Part shown: positions 25,551 to 34,413 of the stretch, in pieces
Layout: each line of letters begins with the position of its first letter
How positions within the stretch are numbered: position 1 is the first letter of the stretch
DNA from: Caulobacter sp. UNC358MFTsu5.1
GTDB taxonomy: Bacteria; Pseudomonadota; Alphaproteobacteria; Caulobacterales; Caulobacteraceae
Length of the DNA stretch: 64,000 bases
Assembly (NCBI RefSeq): GCF_000712075.1
Contig: NZ_JONW01000005.1
Coordinates: forward strand, 501,001 to 565,000
Reading direction: 5' to 3'
Made by a program: the position numbers and the translations under genes
The notes under the pieces: model-generated
Told to the model about the DNA's origin: nothing
Databases searched by the model: none
What the model saw: the letters and a program-made list of their open reading frames with translations, nothing else

Positions 25551-28500
25551 CTAGAAGGTGCCCTTGATCCCGACGTTCCACATCGAACCGTAGATGCTGT
25601 ACTGCTGCACCCGGTCGCGGACGTTGGAGTAGATGACGTCCGGCGCGTTGAAGATGTTGCGGCCGGCCAGCATGACCTCGAACTGCTTGTTGATCTTGTA
25701 GCTGGCGCTGACGTTCCAGAGCTCGCGGGCGTCGTGGTAAAGGACGCCGTTCGGCGAGGTGGCCGGCGTGGCGCTGAGGGCGCTGGTCCGGTACTTGCCC
25801 TGGGCGTTGCCGGTCAGCTGGACGTCGAACTTGCCGTAGCTGTAGCGCAGGCCCAAGTTGGCGGCCGTCTTGGGCATGTTCACGCGCTCGCCGTCGGGAT
25901 CGATCTTGGTGATCGAGCCGCGCAGGCCCAGGCCCCGCAGCGCACCCGGCAGGAAGGTCATCTGCTGGTCGTATTCCAGCGTCACGCCGCGGTTGATGCT
26001 GACGCCCGGCAGGTTCGTGGCGCTGCGATAGCGATAGCCCGGATAGTCGTCGGGACTGTAGCCGACCTGGGTCGGATCGGAGAACTCGTAGCCGGTCACC
26101 TGCATGTCCTTGACCTCCAGCTGGTAGGCCGACACGCCGATGATGCCCGACGGCTCCAGATAGTACTGCAGGCTGGCGAAGTACTTGGTCGAGTGCTCGG
26201 GCTTCAGCTGCGGGTTGGGCACGGTGACGATCAGGTTGGTGTCGTCCACCGAGACCACGCCGCCCAGGTTGCCGTAGTCGGGACGCAGGATCGACTGGCT
26301 GAAGGCTACTTGGCCGACCAGCTTCTTGGTGAAGTCGTACTTGGCCCCGCCGCTCCAGAACCAGTCGTCGTACTCGCCGTGGCGGGTGGCGTAGGTCCCG
26401 TTGCGGTACTTGTAGAGCAGGCCCGGCACGGTGGCCGGATCCAGGCCGGCGGCCTTCACTTCCTTGTCGCTGCGGACATCGGCGACACGGGCGTCGGTCT
26501 CGGTGCCTTCATAGCGCAGGCCGAGGTCGAACTGGGCCTTGCCCACGCGCGGCTGGAGCTCGAAATAGGCGGCGTTGACCGTCTCGCCGACCTTCTTGTT
26601 GTTGTCGAGCCGGCGCTTCAGGTTGCCCGCCAGGTCGGGCGCGAAGTAGTCCGGGTGCTCCTTGTAGATGTCGTAGACGGCGTAGTTGCTGTCGGCCCGC
26701 CAGTTCTGGGCGTTCAGGTTGCCGGCGTCGAAGCCCTGGATCTCGAAATTGTAGTAGTGGGTCCAGGGGATGACGGCCTCGGGCGCCTTCTGGGTCAGGT
26801 CGTGCGTCGGGCCGATGTACTGGAATTGCTGGTACGCGCCCTCGTTGGTCTTCCAGACGTTGGTCCGGTAGGTCGCGCCGGCTAGGACCTTGAGCTGGAC
26901 CGAGCCGATCTCGAGCTTCTTCTTCAGGTCCAGGTTCACGCCGTACATCTGGTTCTGGGCGTCGGACTCGGCGGTGCGGATGTTGTTGCCGATGTCGTCG
27001 TCACGATTGAAGCTGGTCGGGTCGCTCCACGACCGGCCGGCGGTCTGCTGCAGGGTCCAGTCGTTGGAATCGGTGGACGCGCGGTCCAGCGTGAAGCCGA
27101 TGCGGGTCAGGTAGCTGTCGGTGCGCTGGAAGAAACCCTTGGAATTGTCCCGGAAATTGAACTCCGAGCTGGAATAGCTGCCGCGCAGCAGGGCTTCCCA
27201 GGTGTCGCCGCGGTATTCCAGCTTCGGGGCGAACAGCCACGAGGGCGTGCCGGCGTAGCGGTGCGAATACTGGGTGTGCAGGCGGGTGTTGGTCCCGTTC
27301 GGATTGACGACGATGTGGGTGGGCGTCGAGGCCGCCGTCGCCTGGGTGGCCGTGGCCGTGCCGAAGATCAGGTAGGTGTACTGGTTGAAGTACTCGACGT
27401 CGTAGAACGAGTAGCTGCTGCGCAGGCTCAGCGCCCACTGGTCGGTCAGCTTGTAGTCGACGCTGAGGTTGGCGGCCTTGCGGTGGGTCAGCTTCGGACC
27501 CGGACGCCACATGACCTGGTAGGGCAGCACCCGGCCGTTGGCGAGGTAGGACCAGTCGGTCTGGATACGGTCCTGCTCGACGAAGTTGGCGTTGTAGCTG
27601 GCGTTCAGCGCGATCCCCAGGCGGCCGTCCAGGAAGACGTCGGCATAGCCGATCTGGCCTGACGGATAGATCGAGGCGTGCTTCTCGTCGTCCGGCAGGT
27701 ACTTGCGCTCCAGACTGGAGTCCGAAGTGGCGACGCCGCCCAGCTGGAAGCGCAGCAGGCGGCTGCTGCGCTGGAAGGCGTACTTGCTGCGCATGTTGAT
27801 CGCGCCGCCGGGGGAGTCGGCGTCCATGCTGGCCTGCAGCGTGTTGTTCAGCTCGATCGAGTCGATGCCGGTGATCGACATCTGCTCGAACGAGTTCTGG
27901 CGGCCGTTGTTGTTGTTCGAGGTCGCCGTCGCCATGCGGGCGCCGTCGGTGGTGAAGGTCGAGTACTTGGGGTCCAGGCCGCCGATGCGGACGGCGGTGG
28001 CGTCCACCTCGGTGTAGTCGATCGACAGGCCGGGCATGTTCTTCATGAACTCGCCGACGTCGCCCATGGTCAGGGCGCCGAAGTTGTCGGCGGCGACCAC
28101 GGTCTTGGCGTTGGTGGAGGCGCGGCGCTCCATGATCGCGGCGGCCTGGCCTTCGCGCTTGGCGGCGACAGTGATCGCCTCGACCTCGCCGTCGCGGGCG
28201 GCGTACGACTGCGGGCGCAGCTCGAAGGCCACGGTGGCCGTCTGGCCCGCGGCGACGTTGGCGACGGCGCGGGTCTCTTCCAGGCCGGTGTACTTGACCA
28301 CCAGGGTGACGTCGCCGGCCGGCACGTTGGTCAGCCGAAAGTCGCCGCCGTCCTCGGAATAGGCGACGATGTTCGTGCCCTCGACGCGGATCTCGGCGTT
28401 GCGGACATATTCGCCGGTCGCGGTGTTGAGGATGCGGCCGCGCACGCCGCCGACGCCCGTCGCCTGCGGCGTCGCGTCGGACGCGCCCTGGATGGTCGAC

Positions 28501-28796
28501 TTCAGCGTGATGACCTGGCCGTCGTCGGAATCGATGCGAAGCGGCGTGCCGGCGATCAGGCGGTTCAGCGCCGTGCGCACGTCCATGCGGCCCTTCACGG
28601 CCGGCGTCATGATCCCTTCCAGGTGGCGGGCGGGCGCCACGATCTGGACCTGGCCCTGACGCGCCAGCTCGGGGATGGCGCGGACGGCGGACTGGGCGGG
28701 AATGTCGAAGATGCGGTCCTGCGCGCAGGCCGGCGCGGCGATCGCCAGGGCGACGACGGCGGCCCCACAGGCGAGGACGGAGTAGCGGGAATTCAT
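25551..28796 (-). CDS. TonB-dependent receptor with N-terminal signalling (STN) domain
   Basis: Outer-membrane active transporter of 1081 residues. After a signal peptide ending APACAQ comes an STN domain (about 25-105, with FDIPAQSAVRAIPELARQGQVQI and TALNRLIAGTPLRID), the module that signals to a FecR protein. A carboxypeptidase-like Ig domain follows (RGRILNTATGEYVRNAEIRVEG), then the plug and a 22-strand barrel ending in VGIKGTF. The ATG at 28794-28796 is chosen for the signal peptide; the earlier in-frame stretch is not protein-like. FecR and an ECF sigma factor lie directly upstream and a phosphatase downstream, which suggests a phosphorylated or phosphoester ligand; the ligand itself is not determined. 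Confidence 0.95.
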   Translation of the reverse strand: MNSRYSVLACGAAVVALAIAAPACAQDRIFDIPAQSAVRAIPELARQGQVQIVAPARHLEGIMTPAVKGRMDVRTALNRLIAGTPLRIDSDDGQVITLKSTIQGASDATPQATGVGGVRGRILNTATGEYVRNAEIRVEGTNIVAYSEDGGDFRLTNVPAGDVTLVVKYTGLEETRAVANVAAGQTATVAFELRPQSYAARDGEVEAITVAAKREGQAAAIMERRASTNAKTVVAADNFGALTMGDVGEFMKNMPGLSIDYTEVDATAVRIGGLDPKYSTFTTDGARMATATSNNNNGRQNSFEQMSITGIDSIELNNTLQASMDADSPGGAINMRSKYAFQRSSRLLRFQLGGVATSDSSLERKYLPDDEKHASIYPSGQIGYADVFLDGRLGIALNASYNANFVEQDRIQTDWSYLANGRVLPYQVMWRPGPKLTHRKAANLSVDYKLTDQWALSLRSSYSFYDVEYFNQYTYLIFGTATATQATAASTPTHIVVNPNGTNTRLHTQYSHRYAGTPSWLFAPKLEYRGDTWEALLRGSYSSSEFNFRDNSKGFFQRTDSYLTRIGFTLDRASTDSNDWTLQQTAGRSWSDPTSFNRDDDIGNNIRTAESDAQNQMYGVNLDLKKKLEIGSVQLKVLAGATYRTNVWKTNEGAYQQFQYIGPTHDLTQKAPEAVIPWTHYYNFEIQGFDAGNLNAQNWRADSNYAVYDIYKEHPDYFAPDLAGNLKRRLDNNKKVGETVNAAYFELQPRVGKAQFDLGLRYEGTETDARVADVRSDKEVKAAGLDPATVPGLLYKYRNGTYATRHGEYDDWFWSGGAKYDFTKKLVGQVAFSQSILRPDYGNLGGVVSVDDTNLIVTVPNPQLKPEHSTKYFASLQYYLEPSGIIGVSAYQLEVKDMQVTGYEFSDPTQVGYSPDDYPGYRYRSATNLPGVSINRGVTLEYDQQMTFLPGALRGLGLRGSITKIDPDGERVNMPKTAANLGLRYSYGKFDVQLTGNAQGKYRTSALSATPATSPNGVLYHDARELWNVSASYKINKQFEVMLAGRNIFNAPDVIYSNVRDRVQQYSIYGSMWNVGIKGTF

Positions 28797-28813
28797 CGGC
28801 GGTAGCCCCCAAT

Positions 28814-28832
28814 CGTCGCGTTGGTCGCGACG
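28814..28832 (-). promoter_or_regulatory. Leader hairpin of the STN receptor mRNA
   Basis: CGTCGCG (28814-28820) pairs with CGCGACG (28826-28832) around a five-base loop, 18 bases upstream of the receptor start codon. It could affect ribosome access. Confidence 0.4.
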
Positions 28833-28865
28833 TTCGCGGTTGAGAGCCGTCAGGCCGGGGCTTCC

Positions 28866-28885
28866 GCTATTTTGTAACAAAAACT
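28866..28885 (-). promoter_or_regulatory. AT-rich palindrome upstream of the STN receptor
   Basis: TTTTGT-A-ACAAAA (28870-28882) is a perfect palindrome in the 106-base gap between the FecR gene and the receptor, the only AT-rich stretch there. It is the likely core of a receptor promoter; on the minus strand GCGGAAG follows it. Confidence 0.35.
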
Positions 28886-28902
28886 TCTTGGTCGACGCCC
28901 GT

Positions 28903-29928
28903 TTAGTGGCTCCCGGTCGCGCGGGACGGATCGCGGGTCAGGACAACCTCCTCGCCCTTCTGCTCGAGCCGGGCGTCGAACACCCGCGCTATGGCCCGGC
29001 TGAAGCCGACGGGATCGTTGGCGGCGAACAGGCCGGTCACCGGCTCGCGCGCCAGGTCCGGATCGCGGACCTGGATGCGGGTGTCGCTGTAGCGGGCGAA
29101 GGTGTCGGCCGCCTGTTTCAGGGTCTCGCCCTCGAAGGCCAGCTTGCCCTCGCGCCAGGCCAGCTCGCGGGTGACCGCCTCGGGCCCGACGGCCTGGGGC
29201 CGCTCGGCGACGGACCGGCCGCCGATGGGATCGGACAGGACCAGCCGGGTGTTGGCGGTCAGCGCCACGGGGTCGGCGGGCGCCGCCAGCTTCAGGGGGG
29301 CGACCTCGACCTGCCCCTGGTTGACCAGGACGTCGACGGGATCGCCGCCCAGCTTGCGGACCCGGAACCCCGCCTGAGCGGTGCTCAGGCGACGACCGTC
29401 GACCTCGACGATGAACGGCCGCGTCTCGTCGCGCGCCACCGAGAAATAGGCCTCGCCCTTCAGCAGGGTGACCAGGCGCTCGCCGGCGCTGTACTTCACG
29501 CGGATCCTGGTCTCGGTGTTGAGCAGCACGGTCGAGCCGTCCTTCAGCGGCGCCAGGCGGATCTCTCCCCGCTCGGTGCTGATCACCGCCCCGGCCGCGG
29601 GCATGCCGACGCCCAGGGCGACCAGCGAGGCCGCGGCCGCCGCCCCGCCCGTCCAGGCCAGGGCCTGGCGGCGCGACAGGCGCCTGGAGCGCGGCGGCCC
29701 GGGTTCCTCGAAGGCGGCCGGGTCGAAATCGTCGCCCAGCGCCTGGGCCGACTCGCTGAACATCGACAGGGCCCGCGCGCGCAGCAGCGCGCCCCTGGCG
29801 CGTGGATCCCCACCCAGCCAAGCCTGGAGCGCGTCTTCCTCCCCCGAAGTCAGCGGCCCACGATCCAGCCGCGCCGTCCAGTCGGACGCCGCCTGATCAA
29901 TGTCTCGACTGGTGTCTCGTTCGGCCAT
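28903..29928 (-). CDS. FecR-type anti-sigma/signal-transducing membrane protein
   Basis: Single-pass inner-membrane protein of 341 residues. The cytoplasmic N-terminal domain (DQAASDWTARLDRGPLT, GGDPRARGALLRA) would bind the ECF sigma factor, one hydrophobic segment lies at about 88-108, and the periplasmic FecR domain follows (STERGEIRLAPLKDGSTVLL, LLKGEAYFSVA). It would relay occupancy of the STN receptor to the sigma factor. Its start overlaps the sigma gene by 32 bases, implying translational coupling. Confidence 0.95.
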   Translation of the reverse strand: MAERDTSRDIDQAASDWTARLDRGPLTSGEEDALQAWLGGDPRARGALLRARALSMFSESAQALGDDFDPAAFEEPGPPRSRRLSRRQALAWTGGAAAAASLVALGVGMPAAGAVISTERGEIRLAPLKDGSTVLLNTETRIRVKYSAGERLVTLLKGEAYFSVARDETRPFIVEVDGRRLSTAQAGFRVRKLGGDPVDVLVNQGQVEVAPLKLAAPADPVALTANTRLVLSDPIGGRSVAERPQAVGPEAVTRELAWREGKLAFEGETLKQAADTFARYSDTRIQVRDPDLAREPVTGLFAANDPVGFSRAIARVFDARLEQKGEEVVLTRDPSRATGSH

Positions 29929-30499
29929 CTATCGAGGCAATCTCCGCTTCCAAGGTCCTAGAGGTTTGGGACCGCCTGTTTCCGCTACGCCCGAACCAAT
30001 CAATCAAGAACGAGATGCCGCGTGAAATGTGAGTCTCGACGGTATTCTCGGATATCCGCATTCGCGCCGCGATTTCGCGCTGGGACAAGCCCCTGACCCG
30101 GCGCAGGACGAACGCCTCGCGGGTCTTGCGCGGCATCGCCGCGATCGCGTGCGCCAGCTGGCGCAGTTCGTCCCGGTCGATCGTGTGCTGCTCGGGCGAG
30201 GCGGCCTCGTCCGCATGCTCCAGCCGCTCCAGGTCGTCGACCGTGTGGATCGGGACGATCCGCGCGCGGCGGACATGGCGCACGATGACCGAGCGCGCCA
30301 CCTGGAACAGGTAGGCGCGGGGATGCACGATCCCGTCCACGCTCTCCAGCTCGGCCAGGATCGTGTAGGCCTCCTGGATCACGTCGCCCGGATCGACGCC
30401 CGGCGGCGCGCTGCGCGACAGCCACCCCCTGAGCGCGGGTTCGTGCGGCAGGATGTGCCGCAGGAACCACCGTGTTCTTTGCCTGTCGGCGTCGCTCAT
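29897..30499 (-). CDS. ECF RNA polymerase sigma factor, FecI-like
   Basis: 200 residues with region 2 (GDVIQEAYTILAEL, HPRAYLFQVARSVIVRHVRR) and region 4 (AIAAMPRKTREAFVLRRVRGLSQREIAARMRISENTVETHI, a helix-turn-helix). Neighbouring FecR and STN receptor genes identify it as the output of a cell-surface signalling system. It would direct polymerase to the receptor and probably phoD promoters. The C-terminus extends about 30 residues past region 4 into the fecR overlap. Confidence 0.94.
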   Translation of the reverse strand: MSDADRQRTRWFLRHILPHEPALRGWLSRSAPPGVDPGDVIQEAYTILAELESVDGIVHPRAYLFQVARSVIVRHVRRARIVPIHTVDDLERLEHADEAASPEQHTIDRDELRQLAHAIAAMPRKTREAFVLRRVRGLSQREIAARMRISENTVETHISRGISFLIDWFGRSGNRRSQTSRTLEAEIASIDGRTRHQSRH

Positions 30500-30668
30500 T
30501 CCTGACCCGCTGACTGGATATTGCGCCGAGCGGCCCGCCGTCGGGAACGACAGGACGGCGCCGCTTGAAATCCGTCCCCTGCCTAGCCGCCAATTGTGAC
30601 ACTCGGCCCTTTCCGCACGCTCACGGACGATCGCGGGGCCGCTCCAACCTTCGGTGGCGCCGGGGCGG
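30500..30668. other. 169-base gap upstream of the ECF sigma gene
   Basis: Contains the sigma gene's promoter region and the 3' end of the propeller-protein transcript. I see no clear operator or T-tailed terminator. Confidence 0.3.
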
Positions 30669-31865
30669 TCACGGCGCGGGCGCCTTGGCCAGGGCGTCGC
30701 GCTCCTCCGCCGTCGCCGGGACGAACGGCGTCTGGGCGTCGCCCGTCCAGCGCATCAGGGTGAGGTCGGCGGTCTGCTTGCCGTCGATCCTGGCGTTGAC
30801 CGCCAGGTAGAACAGGCCGCGGCCGACCGGCTGGAGACCGACGTCGGCCTTCTGGTTCCAGCCGCGCACGCCGGTGGCGGCGTCCTTCAGCCCGTCGTCG
30901 GCCAGGGGCAGCAGCGCGCCCTGCTCCCAGCCCTTGCCGTCCGGACCGGACACGCCGACCAGGTCGCCGCTCACGGGCTTCCCGCGCGCCTCGACCGCGT
31001 ACAGCCCGTACTTCGGGAAGTTCGGCTTCTGGCCCAGATAGACGCCCATGAACCAGCGCCGGGAGGCCTCGTCATAGGCCAGGTTCTGCACGCCGTAGCG
31101 GGTGTTGCCGGTGCGGACGAAGTACTTGCCGTGCACGGCCGCCGGGCCGTTGCGGTGCGGGGCGGCCTCGGTCAGCGGGCTGGCGTAGCGGGCCCAGTCG
31201 GCGACGTCGTACTGCAGCAGCACCTGGTGGTCGTTGTCGGTGCGGCTGGTGTTGCCGTAGACCCCGTAGGCCACGGTCAGATAGCGCTTGCCGTCCACCT
31301 GGCCGAACGCCGGGCCGAAGCTGACGCCGTCGATGCCCGAGCAGTCGTAGCGATGATCGGGCGAGGCGACAACGTCGCCCTTGAACTTGCCGTCGTCGCC
31401 TTCGAAGACGCCGTCGCCGTTCAGGTCGGCGGCGTAGTCCTTGACCACCTCGGGCAGGTAGACCGTGCGGAAGATCTCGCTGGAGCCGGCCTCGACGCCC
31501 ACCCGGTCCAGCCGGGCCACGTCGATCACGGCGATGTAGAAGGCCTTGTCTTCCTTGTATTCCAGCGAGCCGTAGACCTTGCCGTCGGCCGGATTGAAAT
31601 CCAAGTCGCCCAGGTGGCCGGTCCAGCCCACCAGCGTGCCGATCAGCTTGCCGGAGAAGTCGTACTTCGCCAGCAGGTTGGTGAACGAGTAATAGACGTA
31701 GCCGCCCTTCACATCGACGGCGACGCCCTGCACGTGGCCGGACGCCCAGGTCCCGCCGTTCTGCCGGAGCGGCAGGGCGGCCACGCCGGCCTGGACCGGT
31801 GAGACCATGCCCAAGGCCAGGGCCAGACCCGACGCGGCGGCGGCCAGGCGAAGACGATCGAACAT
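30669..31865 (-). CDS. Secreted protein of unknown function, probably a beta-propeller
   Basis: 398 residues with a clear signal peptide (to MVSPVQA). The mature part has repeating blade-like stretches (GVAVDVKGGYVYYSFTNLLAKYD, LDFNPADGKVYGSLEY, NLAYDEASRRWFMGVY), consistent with a beta-propeller. DLNGDGVFEGDDG (about residues 155-167) resembles a calcium-binding EF-hand or dockerin loop. I do not recognise the family, and no catalytic motif is evident. A secreted sugar- or phosphate-related enzyme is possible. It lies 88 bases after the DUF3089 gene on the same strand, with a hairpin and repeats in that gap. Confidence 0.7.
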   Translation of the reverse strand: MFDRLRLAAAASGLALALGMVSPVQAGVAALPLRQNGGTWASGHVQGVAVDVKGGYVYYSFTNLLAKYDFSGKLIGTLVGWTGHLGDLDFNPADGKVYGSLEYKEDKAFYIAVIDVARLDRVGVEAGSSEIFRTVYLPEVVKDYAADLNGDGVFEGDDGKFKGDVVASPDHRYDCSGIDGVSFGPAFGQVDGKRYLTVAYGVYGNTSRTDNDHQVLLQYDVADWARYASPLTEAAPHRNGPAAVHGKYFVRTGNTRYGVQNLAYDEASRRWFMGVYLGQKPNFPKYGLYAVEARGKPVSGDLVGVSGPDGKGWEQGALLPLADDGLKDAATGVRGWNQKADVGLQPVGRGLFYLAVNARIDGKQTADLTLMRWTGDAQTPFVPATAEERDALAKAPAP

Positions 31866-31872
31866 GATTCCA

Positions 31873-31900
31873 AGCCCCGCTTTGCGTTTTGGGCGGGGCT
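31873..31900 (-). promoter_or_regulatory. Hairpin immediately before the propeller-protein start codon
   Basis: AGCCCCGC (31873-31880) pairs with GCGGGGCT (31893-31900). On the minus strand the GCGGGG nearest the start codon, the only ribosome-site-like sequence, lies in the stem, so folding could hide it. It could instead be the tail of the upstream transcript, but no T run follows. Confidence 0.4.
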
Positions 31901-31906
31901 AAGGGG

Positions 31907-31940
31907 CCGTCACGACAGACGCGTGACGCCTGCGTGACGG
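31907..31940 (-). promoter_or_regulatory. Repeated CGTCACGC sites between DUF3089 and propeller genes
   Basis: GCGTGACG occurs at 31921-31928 and 31932-31939, an 11-base direct repeat, and CCGTCACG at 31907-31914 is its inverted partner. Eleven-base tandem spacing is typical of OmpR/PhoB-type binding sites, but the bases do not match a good Pho box. Confidence 0.35.
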
Positions 31941-31953
31941 TTCGACGAAACGC

Positions 31954-33150
31954 TCAGCCCTTCGGCGCCTGGGCCACCCAGGTCTCGCCCTGCTTGCGGA
32001 CGATCCGGATCAGCGTGCCGATCGAGTGGTCGACGTCCATCAGGTGCAGGCCCCACGACAGGTCCACCCCTGTGTGGCGGATGATCTGGCCGCCCAGTTC
32101 GTCGGTGCGCGGGTCGCTGGGCACGGCGTTGACGTGCAGGGCCAGGTAGTCGAAGTCGCCGTTGCGGACGCACTCGGTGGTGACCAGGCCCGGCGTCCTG
32201 ACGAAGAAGGTCGGGATCGGCCGCATGGGCCGCACCCATTCGGGCGGAATGTCGCCGCCCGAGCCGTTCAGGAAGCCCTTGGTGATGAAGTAGGACTCCG
32301 GCTGCCCCTTGCCGCCGGCCAGGGCGGCGGGGTTGACGCACGCGGCCCGCAGGCCGTCGCGGGCCTTGCCGAAGCGCGAGACGGCGGGCGGCGGCAGGCG
32401 GTCGCGGAAGGTGACATAGGTGATCGCGCAGCCGACCTGCGTGTCGGCGTGGCACAGCGGGACCGACTTGAACGAGCCGCCGACGTCCTTGTCGGGCGGG
32501 ACCATGACCAGGCCGCCCATCAGCAGGGCCGAGACCAGCTGCTTCTGGACCGGCTTGCCCTCGATCTCCTCGGCGATCAGCCGGGTCAGCATGGCCGTTC
32601 CCTGGCTGTGGCCGATCAGGACCACGCCCCGGCCGTGGTTCTCGTGGGCCAGGTACCAGTTCCAGGCGTCGACCACGTCGGCATAGCCGCCGAAGCCGGG
32701 CGGGGGCTGTTCGCCCACCGGCTTGGCGCCGCCGGCCGGATAGCGCAGGCGGCGCAGGGTGCCCTGACGGTACAGCGGCGCGAACTGGCGGCAGACCGAT
32801 CCGAACCGGGCGAACTGCACCTTGATGTCGTCCCACTCGGCCGCGTCGGGCGAGAAGTCCGAGATCCAGCCGGCGTCGTTGGAGACGGTGGGATAGACGA
32901 AGAAGCAGTCGATCTTCGGGTCCTTGGCCGGGACGTAGCGCTCGAGCGTCAGCCGGCCGCTGGGCGCGACGACGGTGGCGTCCAGGTCGACCTTGCAGCG
33001 GTTGTCCCGCAGGTCGGGCCGGCACAGCCACAGGGCCGGATCGGCGTAGTCGGGATGCTGGACGGTCGGGTCGGGCGCGGCCGCCATGGCGACGCCATGG
33101 GCGGCGGCCAGGGCCGCCAGGCCCAGCAGCAGGTTGGACAGAGCCTTCAT
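31954..33150 (-). CDS. Secreted alpha/beta hydrolase, DUF3089 family
   Basis: About 398 residues. A signal peptide ending near GVAMAAA is followed by an alpha/beta-hydrolase fold with the nucleophile elbow GVVLIGHSQGTAML and likely acid and base residues in the C-terminal part (DFDYLALHVN, MDVDHSIG). The family is lipase- or esterase-like with undefined substrates. The ATG at 33148-33150 is preferred because GGAGG is seven bases upstream; the ATG two codons earlier abuts the same site. It starts just after the terminator of the thiolase gene, so it has its own promoter. Confidence 0.85.
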   Translation of the reverse strand: MKALSNLLLGLAALAAAHGVAMAAAPDPTVQHPDYADPALWLCRPDLRDNRCKVDLDATVVAPSGRLTLERYVPAKDPKIDCFFVYPTVSNDAGWISDFSPDAAEWDDIKVQFARFGSVCRQFAPLYRQGTLRRLRYPAGGAKPVGEQPPPGFGGYADVVDAWNWYLAHENHGRGVVLIGHSQGTAMLTRLIAEEIEGKPVQKQLVSALLMGGLVMVPPDKDVGGSFKSVPLCHADTQVGCAITYVTFRDRLPPPAVSRFGKARDGLRAACVNPAALAGGKGQPESYFITKGFLNGSGGDIPPEWVRPMRPIPTFFVRTPGLVTTECVRNGDFDYLALHVNAVPSDPRTDELGGQIIRHTGVDLSWGLHLMDVDHSIGTLIRIVRKQGETWVAQAPKG

Positions 33151-33213
33151 CGGCATCCCTCCCTGGACGAGCGTCGTGTCGCGCTCTTGGAAAAAGACTG
33201 GGGGCAAAAAGAA

Positions 33214-33231
33214 GGGGCGCCGAAGCGCCCC
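33214..33231 (-). terminator. Intrinsic terminator after the thiolase gene
   Basis: On the minus strand GGGGCGC-TTCG-GCGCCCC forms a seven-base-pair stem with a stable UUCG tetraloop, followed by TTCTTTTTG. It begins seven bases after the thiolase stop codon, so it closes the SDR-thiolase transcript. Confidence 0.92.
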
Positions 33232-33237
33232 CTCAGA

Positions 33238-34413
33238 TCACAGAACCTCGAACAGTCCGGCGGCCCCCATGCCGCCGCCCACGCACATGGTGACGACGAC
33301 GTGGCGCGCGCCCCGGCGCTTGCCCTCGATCAGGGCGTGGCCGACCATCCGGGCGCCCGACATGCCGTAGGGGTGGCCCATGGCGACGGCGCCGCCATCG
33401 ACGTTCAGCCGCTCGTCCGGGATGCCCAGGCGGTCGCGGCAGTACAGCACCTGGCAGGCGAACGCCTCGTTCAGCTCCCACAGGCCGATGTCGTCGATCT
33501 TGAGGTCGAAACGCTCCAGCAGCCGCGGGATGGCGAAGACCGGACCGATGCCCATCTCGTCCGGCTTGGTGCCCGCCACGGCCATGCCGACATAGCGGCC
33601 CAGCGGCTGGAGGCCGCGCTTGGCGGCGAGGCCCGCCTCCATGACCACGCAGGCCGAGGCGCCGTCCGACAGCTGGCTGGCGTTGCCGGCCGTGACCACG
33701 CCGTTCTCGCGCACGGCCTTGAGGGCGGAGAGGCCCTCCAGCGTGGTCTCGGGCCGCACGCCCTCGTCGCGGTCCAGGGTCACCTCGCGATGCGAGACGG
33801 CCTGGGTGGCCTTGTCGACGACCTTCATGGTCGCCGTCATCGGCACGATCTCGGCGTCGAGACGGCCGGCGGCCTGGGCGGCCGCGGCGCGCTGCTGCGA
33901 GGCCAGGGAATAGAGGTCGCAGGCCTCGCGGCTGATCCCGTAGCGGGCGGCGACCGTCTCGGCGGTGTCCAGCATCGGCATGTAGGCGTCCGGATGCAGG
34001 GCCACGAGGCCGGGATCCTGGTCCACCCGCATCTGCGGCGTCTGGACCAGCGAGATCGACTCCACGCCGCCGGCCACGATCACGTCCATGCGGTCGACGA
34101 TGATCTGCTTGGCCGCGGTGGCGATGGTCATCAGGCCCGACGAGCACTGGCGGTCCATCGTCATGCCGGAAACGGTGACCGGGAAGCCCGCCCGCAGCGC
34201 CGCCATGCGGCCGATGGTGGCCTGGTAGCCCTGCGGCAGCGAGCAGCCCAGGATGCAGTCCTCGATCTCGTCCGGCGCGACGCCGGCCCGCTGGACGGCG
34301 TTGGTCAGGGCGTGGGCGGCCAGGACGGTCGACGGGGTGTCGTTGAACGCCCCGCGATAGGCGCGGCCGATCGGCGTGCGCGCCGTGGAGACGATGACGG
34401 CGTCGCGCGTCAC
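33238..34413 (-). CDS. Thiolase (acetyl-CoA acyltransferase)
   Basis: 391-residue thiolase II family enzyme that cleaves 3-ketoacyl-CoA or condenses acetyl-CoA. The nucleophilic cysteine is in [11 protein letters not shown], the second-half signature is [17 protein letters not shown], and the C-terminal active-site block is [14 protein letters not shown]. The GTG start at 34411-34413 overlaps the SDR stop (GTGA), so the two are translationally coupled; the sequence before it is not protein-like. With the acyl-CoA ligase and acyl-CoA dehydrogenase nearby, a degradative role is likelier than polyester synthesis. Confidence 0.93.
   Translation of the reverse strand: MTRDAVIVSTARTPIGRAYRGAFNDTPSTVLAAHALTNAVQRAGVAPDEIEDCILGCSLPQGYQATIGRMAALRAGFPVTVSGMTMDRQCSSGLMTIATAAKQIIVDRMDVIVAGGVESISLVQTPQMRVDQDPGLVALHPDAYMPMLDTAETVAARYGISREACDLYSLASQQRAAAAQAAGRLDAEIVPMTATMKVVDKATQAVSHREVTLDRDEGVRPETTLEGLSALKAVRENGVVTAGNASQLSDGASACVVMEAGLAAKRGLQPLGRYVGMAVAGTKPDEMGIGPVFAIPRLLERFDLKIDDIGLWELNEAFACQVLYCRDRLGIPDERLNVDGGAVAMGHPYGMSGARMVGHALIEGKRRGARHVVVTMCVGGGMGAAGLFEVL

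Noticed and set aside
31873..31900. Intrinsic terminator for the DUF3089 gene.
   Set aside because: No T run follows on the minus strand and the stem reaches to within eight bases of the next start codon; kept only as a possible regulatory hairpin.
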